NCBI GenBank assembly: GCA_018001695.1
Contig: JAGNHN010000003.1
Location: 1 to 64,000, forward strand
Direction: 5' to 3'
DNA: 64,000 bases
DNA from: Lentimicrobiaceae bacterium
GTDB lineage: Bacteria > Bacteroidota > Bacteroidia > Bacteroidales > JAGNHN01
Shown: positions 52,121-60,466 of the stretch, piece after piece
How positions within the stretch are numbered: position 1 is the stretch's first letter
How the letters are laid out: the number at the start of each line of letters is the position of its first letter
Notes under the pieces: generated by a model
The model's input: only the letters and a program-made list of their open reading frames with translations
The model's database searches: none
Told to the model about the DNA's origin: nothing
Made by a program: the position numbers and the translations under genes

Positions 52121-53134
52121 ATGAGGGTGTTGGTAAGCGGTGCAAATGGATTTTTGGCCGGGCATGTCATACATCGCCTTGTAAAAGAGGGCTATCTCGC
52201 AAGAGGCATGATGCGTGGTGGAGCCAGGGCGCCTGTGCTGGAGGGCCTTGAAATAGAGATTTTCCGGGGCGATATCACCCGTAATGAGCAGATATGTCAG
52301 GCTGTTGAGGGCTGTGATATGATTATTCATATTGCTGCAGATACACGCCAGTCGGGTAGGCATTGGAGGGATTATGAAGTCGTCAATATTCAGGCTACCA
52401 GGCAGTTGCTTGAGGCCGGGGCCGGCGCGGGTGTAAAGCGGTTTGTATATGTGAGTACAGCGAACACCATGGGTTATGGCAGTGCAGTTCATCCCGGAAC
52501 GGAAGACCTGCCACCCGACAAGGTATTTATGCGTTCTGGCTATGCCCATAGCAAGTGGCTGGCCGAACAGCAAGTGCAGTCATTTTCCAAACATCCGGTC
52601 ATGAAGACCCTGGTTGTTAATCCGGGCTTTATGATCGGCCCCATGGATCATCGTGCCGGATCAGGAAAGATCTTTAGCATGATCGAGCATAGAAGAATTG
52701 TATTTTATCCACCGGGCGGAAAAAGCTTTGTGGATGTAAGAGATGTTGCGCAGGCCACTGTAAATGCTTTAAAGTTAGGAGAGAGCGGGTCTCGCTATCT
52801 GCTCTCAGGCACAAATATGAGTTACCGTGATTTCTTCGGTCTTACAAATTCCCTTTCAGGAGGCTCGCGCATTCTCCTTCCTTTGCCTGCATGGACTTTA
52901 TACCTTGCAGGCATGGCCGGGAGTCTGATTTCCAGTATGGGATTCAGGTGTTCTCTTCACCTGAATAATGCTAAAATCTTGTGTCTGAGGAATTTCTACG
53001 ATCACAGCAAAGCGGTACGTGAACTGTCCATGCCGGTGACAGACATCCGGAAGACCATACAGGATGCCCTTGCCTGGAGGAAACCACGCGAAAACTACCT
53101 CCCGTCGTTTATGAATCGAATGGTGATCCCTTGA
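52121..53134 (+). CDS. NAD(P)-dependent epimerase/dehydratase, 3beta-HSD/HpnA-like
   Basis: This 337-residue protein is an extended SDR. The nucleotide-binding SGANGFLAGH lies at residues 6-15 (the third glycine of GxxGxxG is replaced by alanine). DITRNEQICQAVEGCDMIIHIAA follows near 51-73, the catalytic Y-x3-K is Y141/K145 (YAHSKWLAE), and PGFMIGPMDHRAGSGKI is near 168. The pattern is closest to the 3beta-hydroxysteroid dehydrogenase/dihydroflavonol reductase/HpnA group. It is the third gene of the START/SDR operon, 61 bases after the second. It probably acts on a hydroxylated lipid or isoprenoid; that is inference from family and neighbours. Confidence 0.87.
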   Translation: MRVLVSGANGFLAGHVIHRLVKEGYLARGMMRGGARAPVLEGLEIEIFRGDITRNEQICQAVEGCDMIIHIAADTRQSGRHWRDYEVVNIQATRQLLEAGAGAGVKRFVYVSTANTMGYGSAVHPGTEDLPPDKVFMRSGYAHSKWLAEQQVQSFSKHPVMKTLVVNPGFMIGPMDHRAGSGKIFSMIEHRRIVFYPPGGKSFVDVRDVAQATVNALKLGESGSRYLLSGTNMSYRDFFGLTNSLSGGSRILLPLPAWTLYLAGMAGSLISSMGFRCSLHLNNAKILCLRNFYDHSKAVRELSMPVTDIRKTIQDALAWRKPRENYLPSFMNRMVIP

Positions 53135-53371
53135 TCCCGGGTTACTGAGGCCGATTTTCCCATATAATCAGCACGCACAGCAGGGTGTGATCCAATCTCC
53201 CTCCTTAGGTTTTGGACATTTTTATTGACGGTATATCCGGCATTGGGATGTGCTTTGTTCATAGAATTTTCAAGATCAGCCATATGTATCTTGATTCTTA
53301 CTGCTGAATTTCGTAAGTTGGTATGAATTTTGACTTTTTTTTCAACTTGCTGTCACGAACAATAATGCAAG

Positions 53372-53379
53372 TATATTTG
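53372..53379 (+). promoter_or_regulatory. Bacteroidota -7 box (TATATTTG) for the acidic-protein/speA unit
   Basis: TATATTTG matches TAnnTTTG, with TTG at 53347-53349 upstream (spacing 22). The ATG at 53412 is 32 bases downstream of the box. It may also drive speA. Confidence 0.6.
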
Positions 53380-53411
53380 ACGCGTTTTTAACCGAAGCAA
53401 CCAATATTTGA

Positions 53412-53756
53412 ATGACCAGCAATAAACCCAGAATTGTCAAGGACTACGATAAGCTCCCGGAAGAAATCGTGGCAAGGGTCAAACTGAACTATCCGGATGG
53501 ATTTGTCAACCACCTGATCAGATATACCAATAAGGAAGGTAAGTTTGTTTCTGCCCTGCCTTTTGAAACAGAAGATGTCTATTACCTGATCCGCATGACG
53601 GAATTGGAAGCACGTCAGATCATCGAGGATGATGAAGACTATGACGAAGATGGCATCCTTCGAGATGATTTTGCTGCCGATGAATTCGGTGACGAAGATG
53701 AGGATATCCTTAATCATCCTGAATATGAGGAAGATAATCAGGAAGAGGAGTATTAA
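53412..53756 (+). CDS. Small acidic protein of unknown function
   Basis: This 114-residue protein has a folded-looking N-terminal part (residues 1-71, with KLPEEIVARVKLNYPDGF and VSALPFETEDVYYLIRM) and an extremely acidic tail. Residues 72-114 are mostly Asp and Glu and end EEEY. A good promoter box precedes it and speA follows after 40 bases on the same strand. I recognise no named family. The tail could mimic nucleic acid or bind cations or polyamines; with speA next door the last idea is worth testing but is only inference. Confidence 0.72.
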   Translation: MTSNKPRIVKDYDKLPEEIVARVKLNYPDGFVNHLIRYTNKEGKFVSALPFETEDVYYLIRMTELEARQIIEDDEDYDEDGILRDDFAADEFGDEDEDILNHPEYEEDNQEEEY

Positions 53757-53796
53757 GACCTATCGACTCTGTTAACCCCATAATTAAATCTTATCC

Positions 53797-55689
53797 ATGA
53801 GAAAATGGCGCGTTGAGGACTCAGCCGAATTATATAACATCAGCGGATGGGGACTGCAATATTTTTCCATCAACGAAAAGGGACATGTGACGGTTACCCC
53901 CAGAAAGGGGAAGGCAGCGGTGGATCTGAAAGAATTATTGGATGAATTGTCTCTGAAGGACGTTTCAACCCCGGTCCTGCTGCGTTTCCCGGATATTCTG
54001 GACAGTCGCATCGAGCAGATGGAGAGTTGTTTCAGGACGGCATCCGAGGAATACGGGTATAAGGCACAGAATTTCACTGTCTATCCGATCAAAGTCAACC
54101 AGATGCGTCCGGTTGTCGAGGAGATCGTCAGCCATGGCAAAAAGTTCAACATCGGGCTCGAAGCCGGTTCCAAGCCGGAGCTGCATGCGGTAATTGCAAT
54201 CAACACCGACAACGAATCCCTGATCATCTGCAATGGTTACAAGGATGAGGACTATATCGAGCTGGCGCTTCTGGCACAGAAGATGGGCAGGCGGATCTTT
54301 CTCGTGGTGGAAAAGCTGAATGAACTGCGGCTGATTACACGTGTGGCTGCAAGGCTGAAGATCAAGCCCAACCTGGGTGTCCGCATCAAGCTCGCCAGTT
54401 CCGGCAGCGGAAAATGGGAGGAATCGGGTGGGGATATCAGTAAGTTTGGGCTCACCTCCAGTGAGTTGCTCGAAGGCCTGGATTTCCTTGAGAAGAACAA
54501 GATGAAAGATTGCCTGCGCCTCCTGCATTTTCATATTGGCAGCCAGGTCAATAAAATCCGCCGTATCAAAATCGCGCTGCGGGAGGCTTCCCAGTTTTAT
54601 GTACAACTGTACCAGCGTGGCTTTGGGGTTGATTTCGTCGATATCGGCGGTGGATTGGGCGTGGATTATGACGGTTCACGCTCTGCCAGCAGTGAGAGCA
54701 GTGTCAACTACACCATACAGGAATATGTCAACGACGCCATATTTACCATGGTTGACGCCAGCGACAAGAACAATATCCCCCATCCCAACATTATTACCGA
54801 GTCAGGCCGTTCACTTACCGCCCATCATTCAGTGTTGGTGTTTGAAGTGCTGGAATCCACCAGCTCCCCGAAATGGAAGGAAGATGAGGAGATCAGTCCC
54901 GACGACCACGAGCTTGTCCGGGAACTCTACGATGCCTGGGAAGCCCTGAACCAGCCCCGTATGCTCGAGATCTGGCACGATGCACAGCAGATCCGTGAAG
55001 AAGCCCTCGACCGCTTCAGCCTTGGGCTGCTCGACCTTCGTACAAGGGCTCAGATCGAACGCCTTTTTTGGTCTGTTGCCAGGGAAATACAGCAGATGAG
55101 TACCGAAATCAAGCATGTGCCGGATGAATTGCTCCAGCTTCCGAAGCTATTGTCTGATAAGTATTTCTGTAATTTTTCCCTGTTTCAGTCCCTGCCTGAT
55201 TCATGGGCTGTAGACCAGATCTTTCCCATCATCCCCATACACCGCCTGGATGAAAAACCCGAGCGTTCGGCGACCCTGCAGGATATTACCTGTGATTCGG
55301 ATGGAAAAATAGATCATTTCATTTCAACGCGTAACTTCTCGTATTATCTTCCTGTTCACACCATCAAGCCCAAGGAACCGTATTATATCGGCGTTTTCCT
55401 TGTGGGCGCTTATCAGGAGATCCTCGGCGATCTGCATAACCTCTTTGGTGATACCAATGCTGTCCATGTATCCGTTGACGATAAGGGTTATTACATCGAC
55501 CAGGTCATCGATGGGGAAACGGTTGCCGAAGTGCTTGATTATGTGCAGTTTAATGCCAAGAAGATGGTGCGCACGGTTGAAACCTGGGTGATGTCTTCGG
55601 TCAAGTCCGGGATTATTTCAGCAGAAGAAGGCAAGGAGTTTCTGTCAAATTACCGCTCCGGCCTCTACGGCTATACCTATCTGGAATAG
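53797..55689 (+). CDS. speA: Biosynthetic arginine decarboxylase
   Basis: This 630-residue PLP enzyme converts arginine to agmatine, the first step of polyamine synthesis by the agmatine route. The N-terminal SpeA pattern WRVEDSAELYNISGWGLQYFSI (quoted in part) leads to the PLP-lysine motif FTVYPIKVNQMRPVVEEI near residues 90-107. Then come GLEAGSKPEL, LHFHIGSQVN and DIGGGLGVDYDGS near 283-295, and the C-terminal YNTAV-type regulatory region. Length is normal for the family. It follows the acidic small-protein gene after 40 bases. The neighbouring arginase-like gene at 60467 lacks key metal ligands and is unlikely to be its agmatinase. Confidence 0.96.
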   Translation: MRKWRVEDSAELYNISGWGLQYFSINEKGHVTVTPRKGKAAVDLKELLDELSLKDVSTPVLLRFPDILDSRIEQMESCFRTASEEYGYKAQNFTVYPIKVNQMRPVVEEIVSHGKKFNIGLEAGSKPELHAVIAINTDNESLIICNGYKDEDYIELALLAQKMGRRIFLVVEKLNELRLITRVAARLKIKPNLGVRIKLASSGSGKWEESGGDISKFGLTSSELLEGLDFLEKNKMKDCLRLLHFHIGSQVNKIRRIKIALREASQFYVQLYQRGFGVDFVDIGGGLGVDYDGSRSASSESSVNYTIQEYVNDAIFTMVDASDKNNIPHPNIITESGRSLTAHHSVLVFEVLESTSSPKWKEDEEISPDDHELVRELYDAWEALNQPRMLEIWHDAQQIREEALDRFSLGLLDLRTRAQIERLFWSVAREIQQMSTEIKHVPDELLQLPKLLSDKYFCNFSLFQSLPDSWAVDQIFPIIPIHRLDEKPERSATLQDITCDSDGKIDHFISTRNFSYYLPVHTIKPKEPYYIGVFLVGAYQEILGDLHNLFGDTNAVHVSVDDKGYYIDQVIDGETVAEVLDYVQFNAKKMVRTVETWVMSSVKSGIISAEEGKEFLSNYRSGLYGYTYLE

Positions 55690-55728
55690 GATCATATTGG
55701 TGCTTTCCTCTTGATTCGTTTTACCTGA

Positions 55729-56844
55729 TCATCTGCGTGTGAGCAGGCTGAGGGTTTCTACATGGTATGTCTGTGGAAAGAAATCAAAGGGAATTATACG
55801 GCATACCTCATAGCCCGCAGTTTGCAGGTAGATAAGATCACGCTTTAATGTTCCTGCGCTGCATGACAGATAGGCGATCTTTTCCGGCCTTAAACCCGTG
55901 GTGGTCCAATGAAGAATTTCCTGCTCCAGTCCGGTCCGCGGGGGGTTGACGTACATTAGGGTTTGTCTCCTCCGGGGTAGGAAGGATAGCCATGCTTCCA
56001 ATTGGGGAATCCTCTGATGACATAATCCTCGAAATAAAGTGGCCCCGGGAGCATTGATGGCTGCACATTCCAGGGCTTCTCCACTCCATTCTACCCCGGC
56101 GCAGGCAGACTTGTGGCGTTCCCATACCCGCAACGACGCACCAATGCCACAGTACAAATCGACCACAGTAGAAGAGGCATCCGGTTGAAGGAAGTCTTCG
56201 GCATAGTCTAAAGCCCTGGCCGCCAATGAGGGTATCAACTGACGAAAAGAGGCGGGCCCGTACCACAACCCGTCTTCATCCTTGGAACGGGACCTGCCCC
56301 AGATCAGATGCCATCCTTCTTTTCCAAAGATACGCTTACCCGCAGAGGGGTGCAGGTGTAGCCAAAGCCCTTCCAACCCCAAGGCTTCCAATGCGGAGAC
56401 CAAAGTCGGTTCTAACCATTCCAGGGCTGGCATGGCATTGGTTTTCAGAACGAGACTGAGCTGTTTTCCGCTCTGGACATAGTATACCATGGGGAAGCGT
56501 TCCGGTGGTGGCAGTACCGGAAGTAATCTTGCCATGACCTCATTCACAAAGGAGGCATGTACCGGGCATTGCGGGATTGGAATAACCATATCCTTCTTTC
56601 TCATGCCGGCTTGCCAACCGACTTCCCACTGGGTTGCCAGACTGACCTGCCTTCTGTAACCCAAGCGTTGTAAGGGGTCTGGACTGTGAAGGGGAGCCAT
56701 TGCTTCCACAAAACCATGCAGGGTTTTACGAAGAAAGACCGATTTCTTCTCTTCGCTCTCTTCCCGGCTGAGGTGACGGTGGGCACAGCCCGGGCAGGCA
56801 GGCTCACAGCCGGGCAAGGCCGCCAGCAAAATCTCAGAAGCCAT
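55729..56844 (-). CDS. 23S rRNA uracil-5-methyltransferase, RlmD/TrmA family
   Basis: This 371-residue protein has an N-terminal iron-sulfur cysteine set (C13, C17, C20 in GCEPACPGC, with a fourth in IPQCPVH) and the SAM motif VDLYCGIGASLRVW near residue 228. The NPPRTGLEQE motif lies near 302, with the catalytic cysteine in LSCSAGTLKRDL near 328. The C-terminal signature is DFFPQTYHVETL. It methylates C5 of a uridine; the cluster points to RlmC/RlmD rather than TrmA. There is no TRAM domain at the N-terminus, so the protein is shorter than E. coli RlmD. Its start overlaps the end of the YfcC gene by 11 bases. Confidence 0.87.
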   Translation of the reverse strand: MASEILLAALPGCEPACPGCAHRHLSREESEEKKSVFLRKTLHGFVEAMAPLHSPDPLQRLGYRRQVSLATQWEVGWQAGMRKKDMVIPIPQCPVHASFVNEVMARLLPVLPPPERFPMVYYVQSGKQLSLVLKTNAMPALEWLEPTLVSALEALGLEGLWLHLHPSAGKRIFGKEGWHLIWGRSRSKDEDGLWYGPASFRQLIPSLAARALDYAEDFLQPDASSTVVDLYCGIGASLRVWERHKSACAGVEWSGEALECAAINAPGATLFRGLCHQRIPQLEAWLSFLPRRRQTLMYVNPPRTGLEQEILHWTTTGLRPEKIAYLSCSAGTLKRDLIYLQTAGYEVCRIIPFDFFPQTYHVETLSLLTRR

Positions 56845-58420
56845 TCAGATCCATGGTAACGGTGGGAATGAGCAGGAGGAATCCCAGGATAATCAGAACC
56901 ACCATAAAAGGCCATACCCAACGGACCCATTTATCATATGGGATGCGGGCTACACCCAGCACACCAATCAATACACCGGATGTGGGGGTGATCATATTGG
57001 TGAACCCGTCCCCAAACTGAAAAGCCATCACTGTAGCCTGCCTTGACAATCCGATGAGATCCGAAAAGGGAGCCATGATGGGCATGGTGAGGGCAGCCTT
57101 GGCCGATCCCGAAGGTATCACAACGTTGATGATGGTCTGAATGACATACATCAGTGATACCGAAGCCAGCTCACTCGTGCCTTCCATCGACTTCGAAAGC
57201 AGGTAGAGAATGGTGTCGATGACCTTGCCATCTTCCAGGATGACAATGATACCCCCGGCCAGTCCAACCACCATGGCGGCTGACAGAATATCCCTGACAC
57301 CATCCAGAAAATGCTTCGTAAGCGCATTGGGAGAGTACTGCATGGCGATACCGGAGAACAGTCCCATGGCAAAAAACAGACTGGCAATTTCCATGATGTA
57401 CCATGCATATCCCATGACCCCAACGATCAGAAATATGATGGTAAATAACAGCAGGTTCAGGAGAAAGAAGTGAACCGATTTTCGCAGGGCAAGCCAGCTG
57501 CTGAGGACAAAAGCCGCTGTGGCAATGGGAATGACGGGAAGGGTGGCGGAGGCATGTCCTACCTGTAGTGTTGTCATCGGAAAGAAAAGACTGAAGGCCA
57601 TCAGGGTCAGCGAGACACCTCCGAAAACCCACCAGGCAGCCCTGGGGGTGTGGTAGACCAGGTCTTCCAGATGGCTGTTGCCCCTTTCGCGCCAATATGC
57701 ATCTTCCTTATAAACAGGTGAGCGACGCGGATCCTTTTTGATCCGGGCGGCATAACGAAGCACCCAGATAATACCCACCAAATTAATAACCAGCCAGCTG
57801 AACAGGCGGTATTCAAAACCTGAAAACAAGGGAAGCTCAGCCAGTCCCTGTGCAATACCAATGGTAAAGGGGTTGAGGACAGCACCGGCAAATCCCAGTC
57901 CGGCTGCAACGAATACCATGCATACGCCGGTGATGGAATCATAACCCATAGAAATGGCCAGGGGAACCAGGATGATTATGAAGGCAATCGTCTCTTCACT
58001 CATGCCGAATACCGCGCCAAATACCGAAAACATCAGCATCACCAGGGTGATGATCATGTTATCGACACCCAGCCATTTGATCATTTTATATCGCTCCAGG
58101 CGGCGGCTCAGGCGGAGGAAAGACAGGATGCCCACATCGATGGCTTTGCTCTGGTTCATGATCCAGAAAGCCCCGCCTATCATTAAAATAAAGACTATGA
58201 TCCCAGCCTGGCGCTCAAAGCCTTTGAATAATGCCGCGAAAATCTGCCATGTCTGAGGTTGGGATTCCGTGTATTGAAATACCTTGGTTTTTACTTCCTG
58301 TCCCTGGACCTCCTGGATCGCTTCCTGGTACTGACCTCCCGGAATGATCCATGTCATGATGGCTGCCAATACAATGATGTAGAAGATGATAACGTATGTA
58401 TGCGGGATCTTTCCTGACAT
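56834..58420 (-). CDS. YfcC/DcuC-type C4-dicarboxylate or basic amino-acid carrier
   Basis: This 528-residue protein (from ATG 58420) has about 12 hydrophobic segments. Its opening GKIPHTYVIIFYIIVLAAIM with TWIIPGGQY is typical of the YfcC family of anaerobic C4-dicarboxylate-like carriers. Other family phrases are GMSEETIAFIIILVPLAISMGYD, GLGFAGAVLNPFTIGIAQGL and SGSAKAALTMPIMAPFSDLIG. The frame runs on to 58561, but that would overlap the divergent gene and adds a hydrophilic leader. The substrate cannot be read off. It precedes the RlmD-type gene on the same strand, overlapping it by 11 bases. Confidence 0.87.
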   Translation of the reverse strand: MSGKIPHTYVIIFYIIVLAAIMTWIIPGGQYQEAIQEVQGQEVKTKVFQYTESQPQTWQIFAALFKGFERQAGIIVFILMIGGAFWIMNQSKAIDVGILSFLRLSRRLERYKMIKWLGVDNMIITLVMLMFSVFGAVFGMSEETIAFIIILVPLAISMGYDSITGVCMVFVAAGLGFAGAVLNPFTIGIAQGLAELPLFSGFEYRLFSWLVINLVGIIWVLRYAARIKKDPRRSPVYKEDAYWRERGNSHLEDLVYHTPRAAWWVFGGVSLTLMAFSLFFPMTTLQVGHASATLPVIPIATAAFVLSSWLALRKSVHFFLLNLLLFTIIFLIVGVMGYAWYIMEIASLFFAMGLFSGIAMQYSPNALTKHFLDGVRDILSAAMVVGLAGGIIVILEDGKVIDTILYLLSKSMEGTSELASVSLMYVIQTIINVVIPSGSAKAALTMPIMAPFSDLIGLSRQATVMAFQFGDGFTNMITPTSGVLIGVLGVARIPYDKWVRWVWPFMVVLIILGFLLLIPTVTMDLNGF

Positions 58421-58512
58421 ATTACCCTGACTGTTTGGTCCGCCATTGTCCGGGGCGGAGGTTGCACCGGCCAAATTACACATTTCGGACCTGACATCTG
58501 CCTCAAATGCCT

Positions 58513-58520
58513 TACTTTTG
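58513..58520 (+). promoter_or_regulatory. Bacteroidota -7 box (TACTTTTG) for the PurF-like gene
   Basis: TACTTTTG fits TAnnTTTG and lies 20 bases before ATG 58541. No clear -33 element was found. Its position supports starting the divergent carrier gene at 58420 rather than 58561. Confidence 0.55.
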
Positions 58521-58540
58521 CCTTTTCCTACCGGAGCATC

Positions 58541-60442
58541 ATGAGTGAGGTCATCAAGCACGAATGTGGAATAGCCCTGTTGCGTCTCTTAAAACCATTG
58601 GAGTATTATGCTGTGCGATACGGTACAGCTTTTTACGCCCTGAATAAGATGCAGCTGCTGATGGAAAAGCAGCACAACAGGGGTCAGGATGGTGCCGGGC
58701 TGGCCTGTGTCAGCTTTGATCCTGAACCAGGCATGAAATATATTCACCGTGTCCGTTCCAATGCCGAAGCACCCATCATCGATGTATTCGGTATGGTGAT
58801 GAAGGAGATAGAAACAGCATCGGCCGGACATCCCGACCGCTTGCATGATGTGCAGTGGCTCAAGCACCACACAGGTTTTGGCGGGGAGCTGTTCCTGGGT
58901 CACCTGCGCTATGGCACCTTCGGTGGTAATGGAATCAAAAGCCTTCATCCTGTCCTGCGCGAGAACAACTGGATGACCCGCAACCTGGTGCTGGCCGGCA
59001 ATTTCAACCTGACCAATGTCGATGAGCTGTTTCAGCGACTGATAAGCTATGGCCAGTTCCCTGTGGCTACATCAGATACCACCACAATTCTGGAGAAGAT
59101 CGGCCACTTCCTGGATGAAGAAAATGAGCGGTTATATGCGCGCTTCAGGCAGCAAGGCCATTCCAAACGAGAGATCACACCCCTGATTGCCGGAAACCTT
59201 GATCTGGCTGGCATCCTGACACAAGCCTGCAGAACCTGGGATGGGGGATACGTGATAGCTGGTATGCTGGGCCATGGAGATGCTATTGTCATGCGCGATC
59301 CCCAGGGCATACGGCCGGCTTTCTATTACCGGAATGAAGAGGCGCTGGCCGTGGCTTCTGAGCGGCCAGTGCTCCAAACGACCTTTAACTGCCCCATTGC
59401 TGATATACACGAGATAGAACCCGGTCATGCCCTCATCATACGGAGGTCCGGAACGGTGCAATCGACGCAGATACTACCCTCCAGACAACGTAAATCCTGC
59501 TCATTCGAACGCATCTATTTCTCCCGGGGCACGGATGCTGATATTTACCAGGAGCGTAAAAATCTGGGTAAGAGACTGGCCCGTCCTATCCTCGAATCCG
59601 TGGGTCATGACCTTGATCATACCGTCTTCTCCTATATCCCCAATACCGCTGTGGTGGCCTTCTACGGCCTGATGGAAGAACTTCAGAATTTCTGCAGTGA
59701 GGTTAAAATGGAACGCATCCTGAGCGCCGGAGACAAACTGACGCCTTCCAGCCTAAGGGAGATCATGGCCCTGCGGCCACGGATGGAGCAAATCGCGGTG
59801 AAGGATGTGAAGATGAGAACTTTCATCACGCAGGATAAGCAGCGTGATGACCTGGTGGCCCACGTGTATGACGTAACCTATGGTATCGTCAGAGATGGCA
59901 TCGACAGCCTGGTTGTGCTGGATGACTCCATCGTCAGGGGCACCACCCTGAAGCAGAGCATCATACGCATCCTGGACCGCCTTAACCCGAAACATATTAT
60001 TATTGCCAGCTCAGCGCCCCAGATCCGCTATCCCGATTGTTATGGCCTTGACATGGCAAAGCTACACGATTTCGTTGCGTTTAATGCCGCGATCGACCTG
60101 CTGAAAGAGCGTGACATGGGCCATGTCATCAATGATGTGTACAAGAAATGCAAAGCACAGGAGAAGTGGCCCAAAGAGGAAATAGTCAATCATGTAAAGG
60201 AAATATACAAACCGTTCTGCGCCAAAGAGATATCAGAGCGTATTGCCCAACTCGTTACACCTGCTGGCGTTAATGCCGGCGTCAGCATTATTTTCCAGAC
60301 CATCGAAGACCTGCATGCTGCATGTCCGGGGCATACGGGCGACTGGTATTTCACAGGAGATTACCCGACACCAGGTGGAAACAAGGTCGTGAATCAGGCC
60401 TTTATCAACTATATTGAGGGGCGGAATGTGAGGGCCTATTGA
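58541..60442 (+). CDS. Long amidophosphoribosyltransferase (PurF)-like protein
   Basis: This 633-residue protein has PurF's two halves. A class II glutamine amidotransferase domain has its nucleophile at C9 (HECGIALL), with KQHNRGQDGAGLA near 43-55, HLRYGTFG near 119 and NFNLTN near 153. A phosphoribosyltransferase domain has the PRPP loop VVLDDSIVRGTT near 457-468. It is about 150 residues longer than ordinary PurF, with insertions such as the stretch around MKYIHRVRSNAEAP. Bacteroidota commonly encode such a long form besides regular PurF. C9 lies after a short leader that would have to be processed. It could make phosphoribosylamine or a related product. Confidence 0.85.
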   Translation: MSEVIKHECGIALLRLLKPLEYYAVRYGTAFYALNKMQLLMEKQHNRGQDGAGLACVSFDPEPGMKYIHRVRSNAEAPIIDVFGMVMKEIETASAGHPDRLHDVQWLKHHTGFGGELFLGHLRYGTFGGNGIKSLHPVLRENNWMTRNLVLAGNFNLTNVDELFQRLISYGQFPVATSDTTTILEKIGHFLDEENERLYARFRQQGHSKREITPLIAGNLDLAGILTQACRTWDGGYVIAGMLGHGDAIVMRDPQGIRPAFYYRNEEALAVASERPVLQTTFNCPIADIHEIEPGHALIIRRSGTVQSTQILPSRQRKSCSFERIYFSRGTDADIYQERKNLGKRLARPILESVGHDLDHTVFSYIPNTAVVAFYGLMEELQNFCSEVKMERILSAGDKLTPSSLREIMALRPRMEQIAVKDVKMRTFITQDKQRDDLVAHVYDVTYGIVRDGIDSLVVLDDSIVRGTTLKQSIIRILDRLNPKHIIIASSAPQIRYPDCYGLDMAKLHDFVAFNAAIDLLKERDMGHVINDVYKKCKAQEKWPKEEIVNHVKEIYKPFCAKEISERIAQLVTPAGVNAGVSIIFQTIEDLHAACPGHTGDWYFTGDYPTPGGNKVVNQAFINYIEGRNVRAY

Positions 60443-60466
60443 CAGCAGCCTTGCTGCCTTCCGGAT

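Noticed and set aside
58421-58561. Longer start for the YfcC-type carrier
   Set aside because: It overlaps the start of the divergent PurF-like gene and its promoter, and the family begins at the phrase after ATG 58420.
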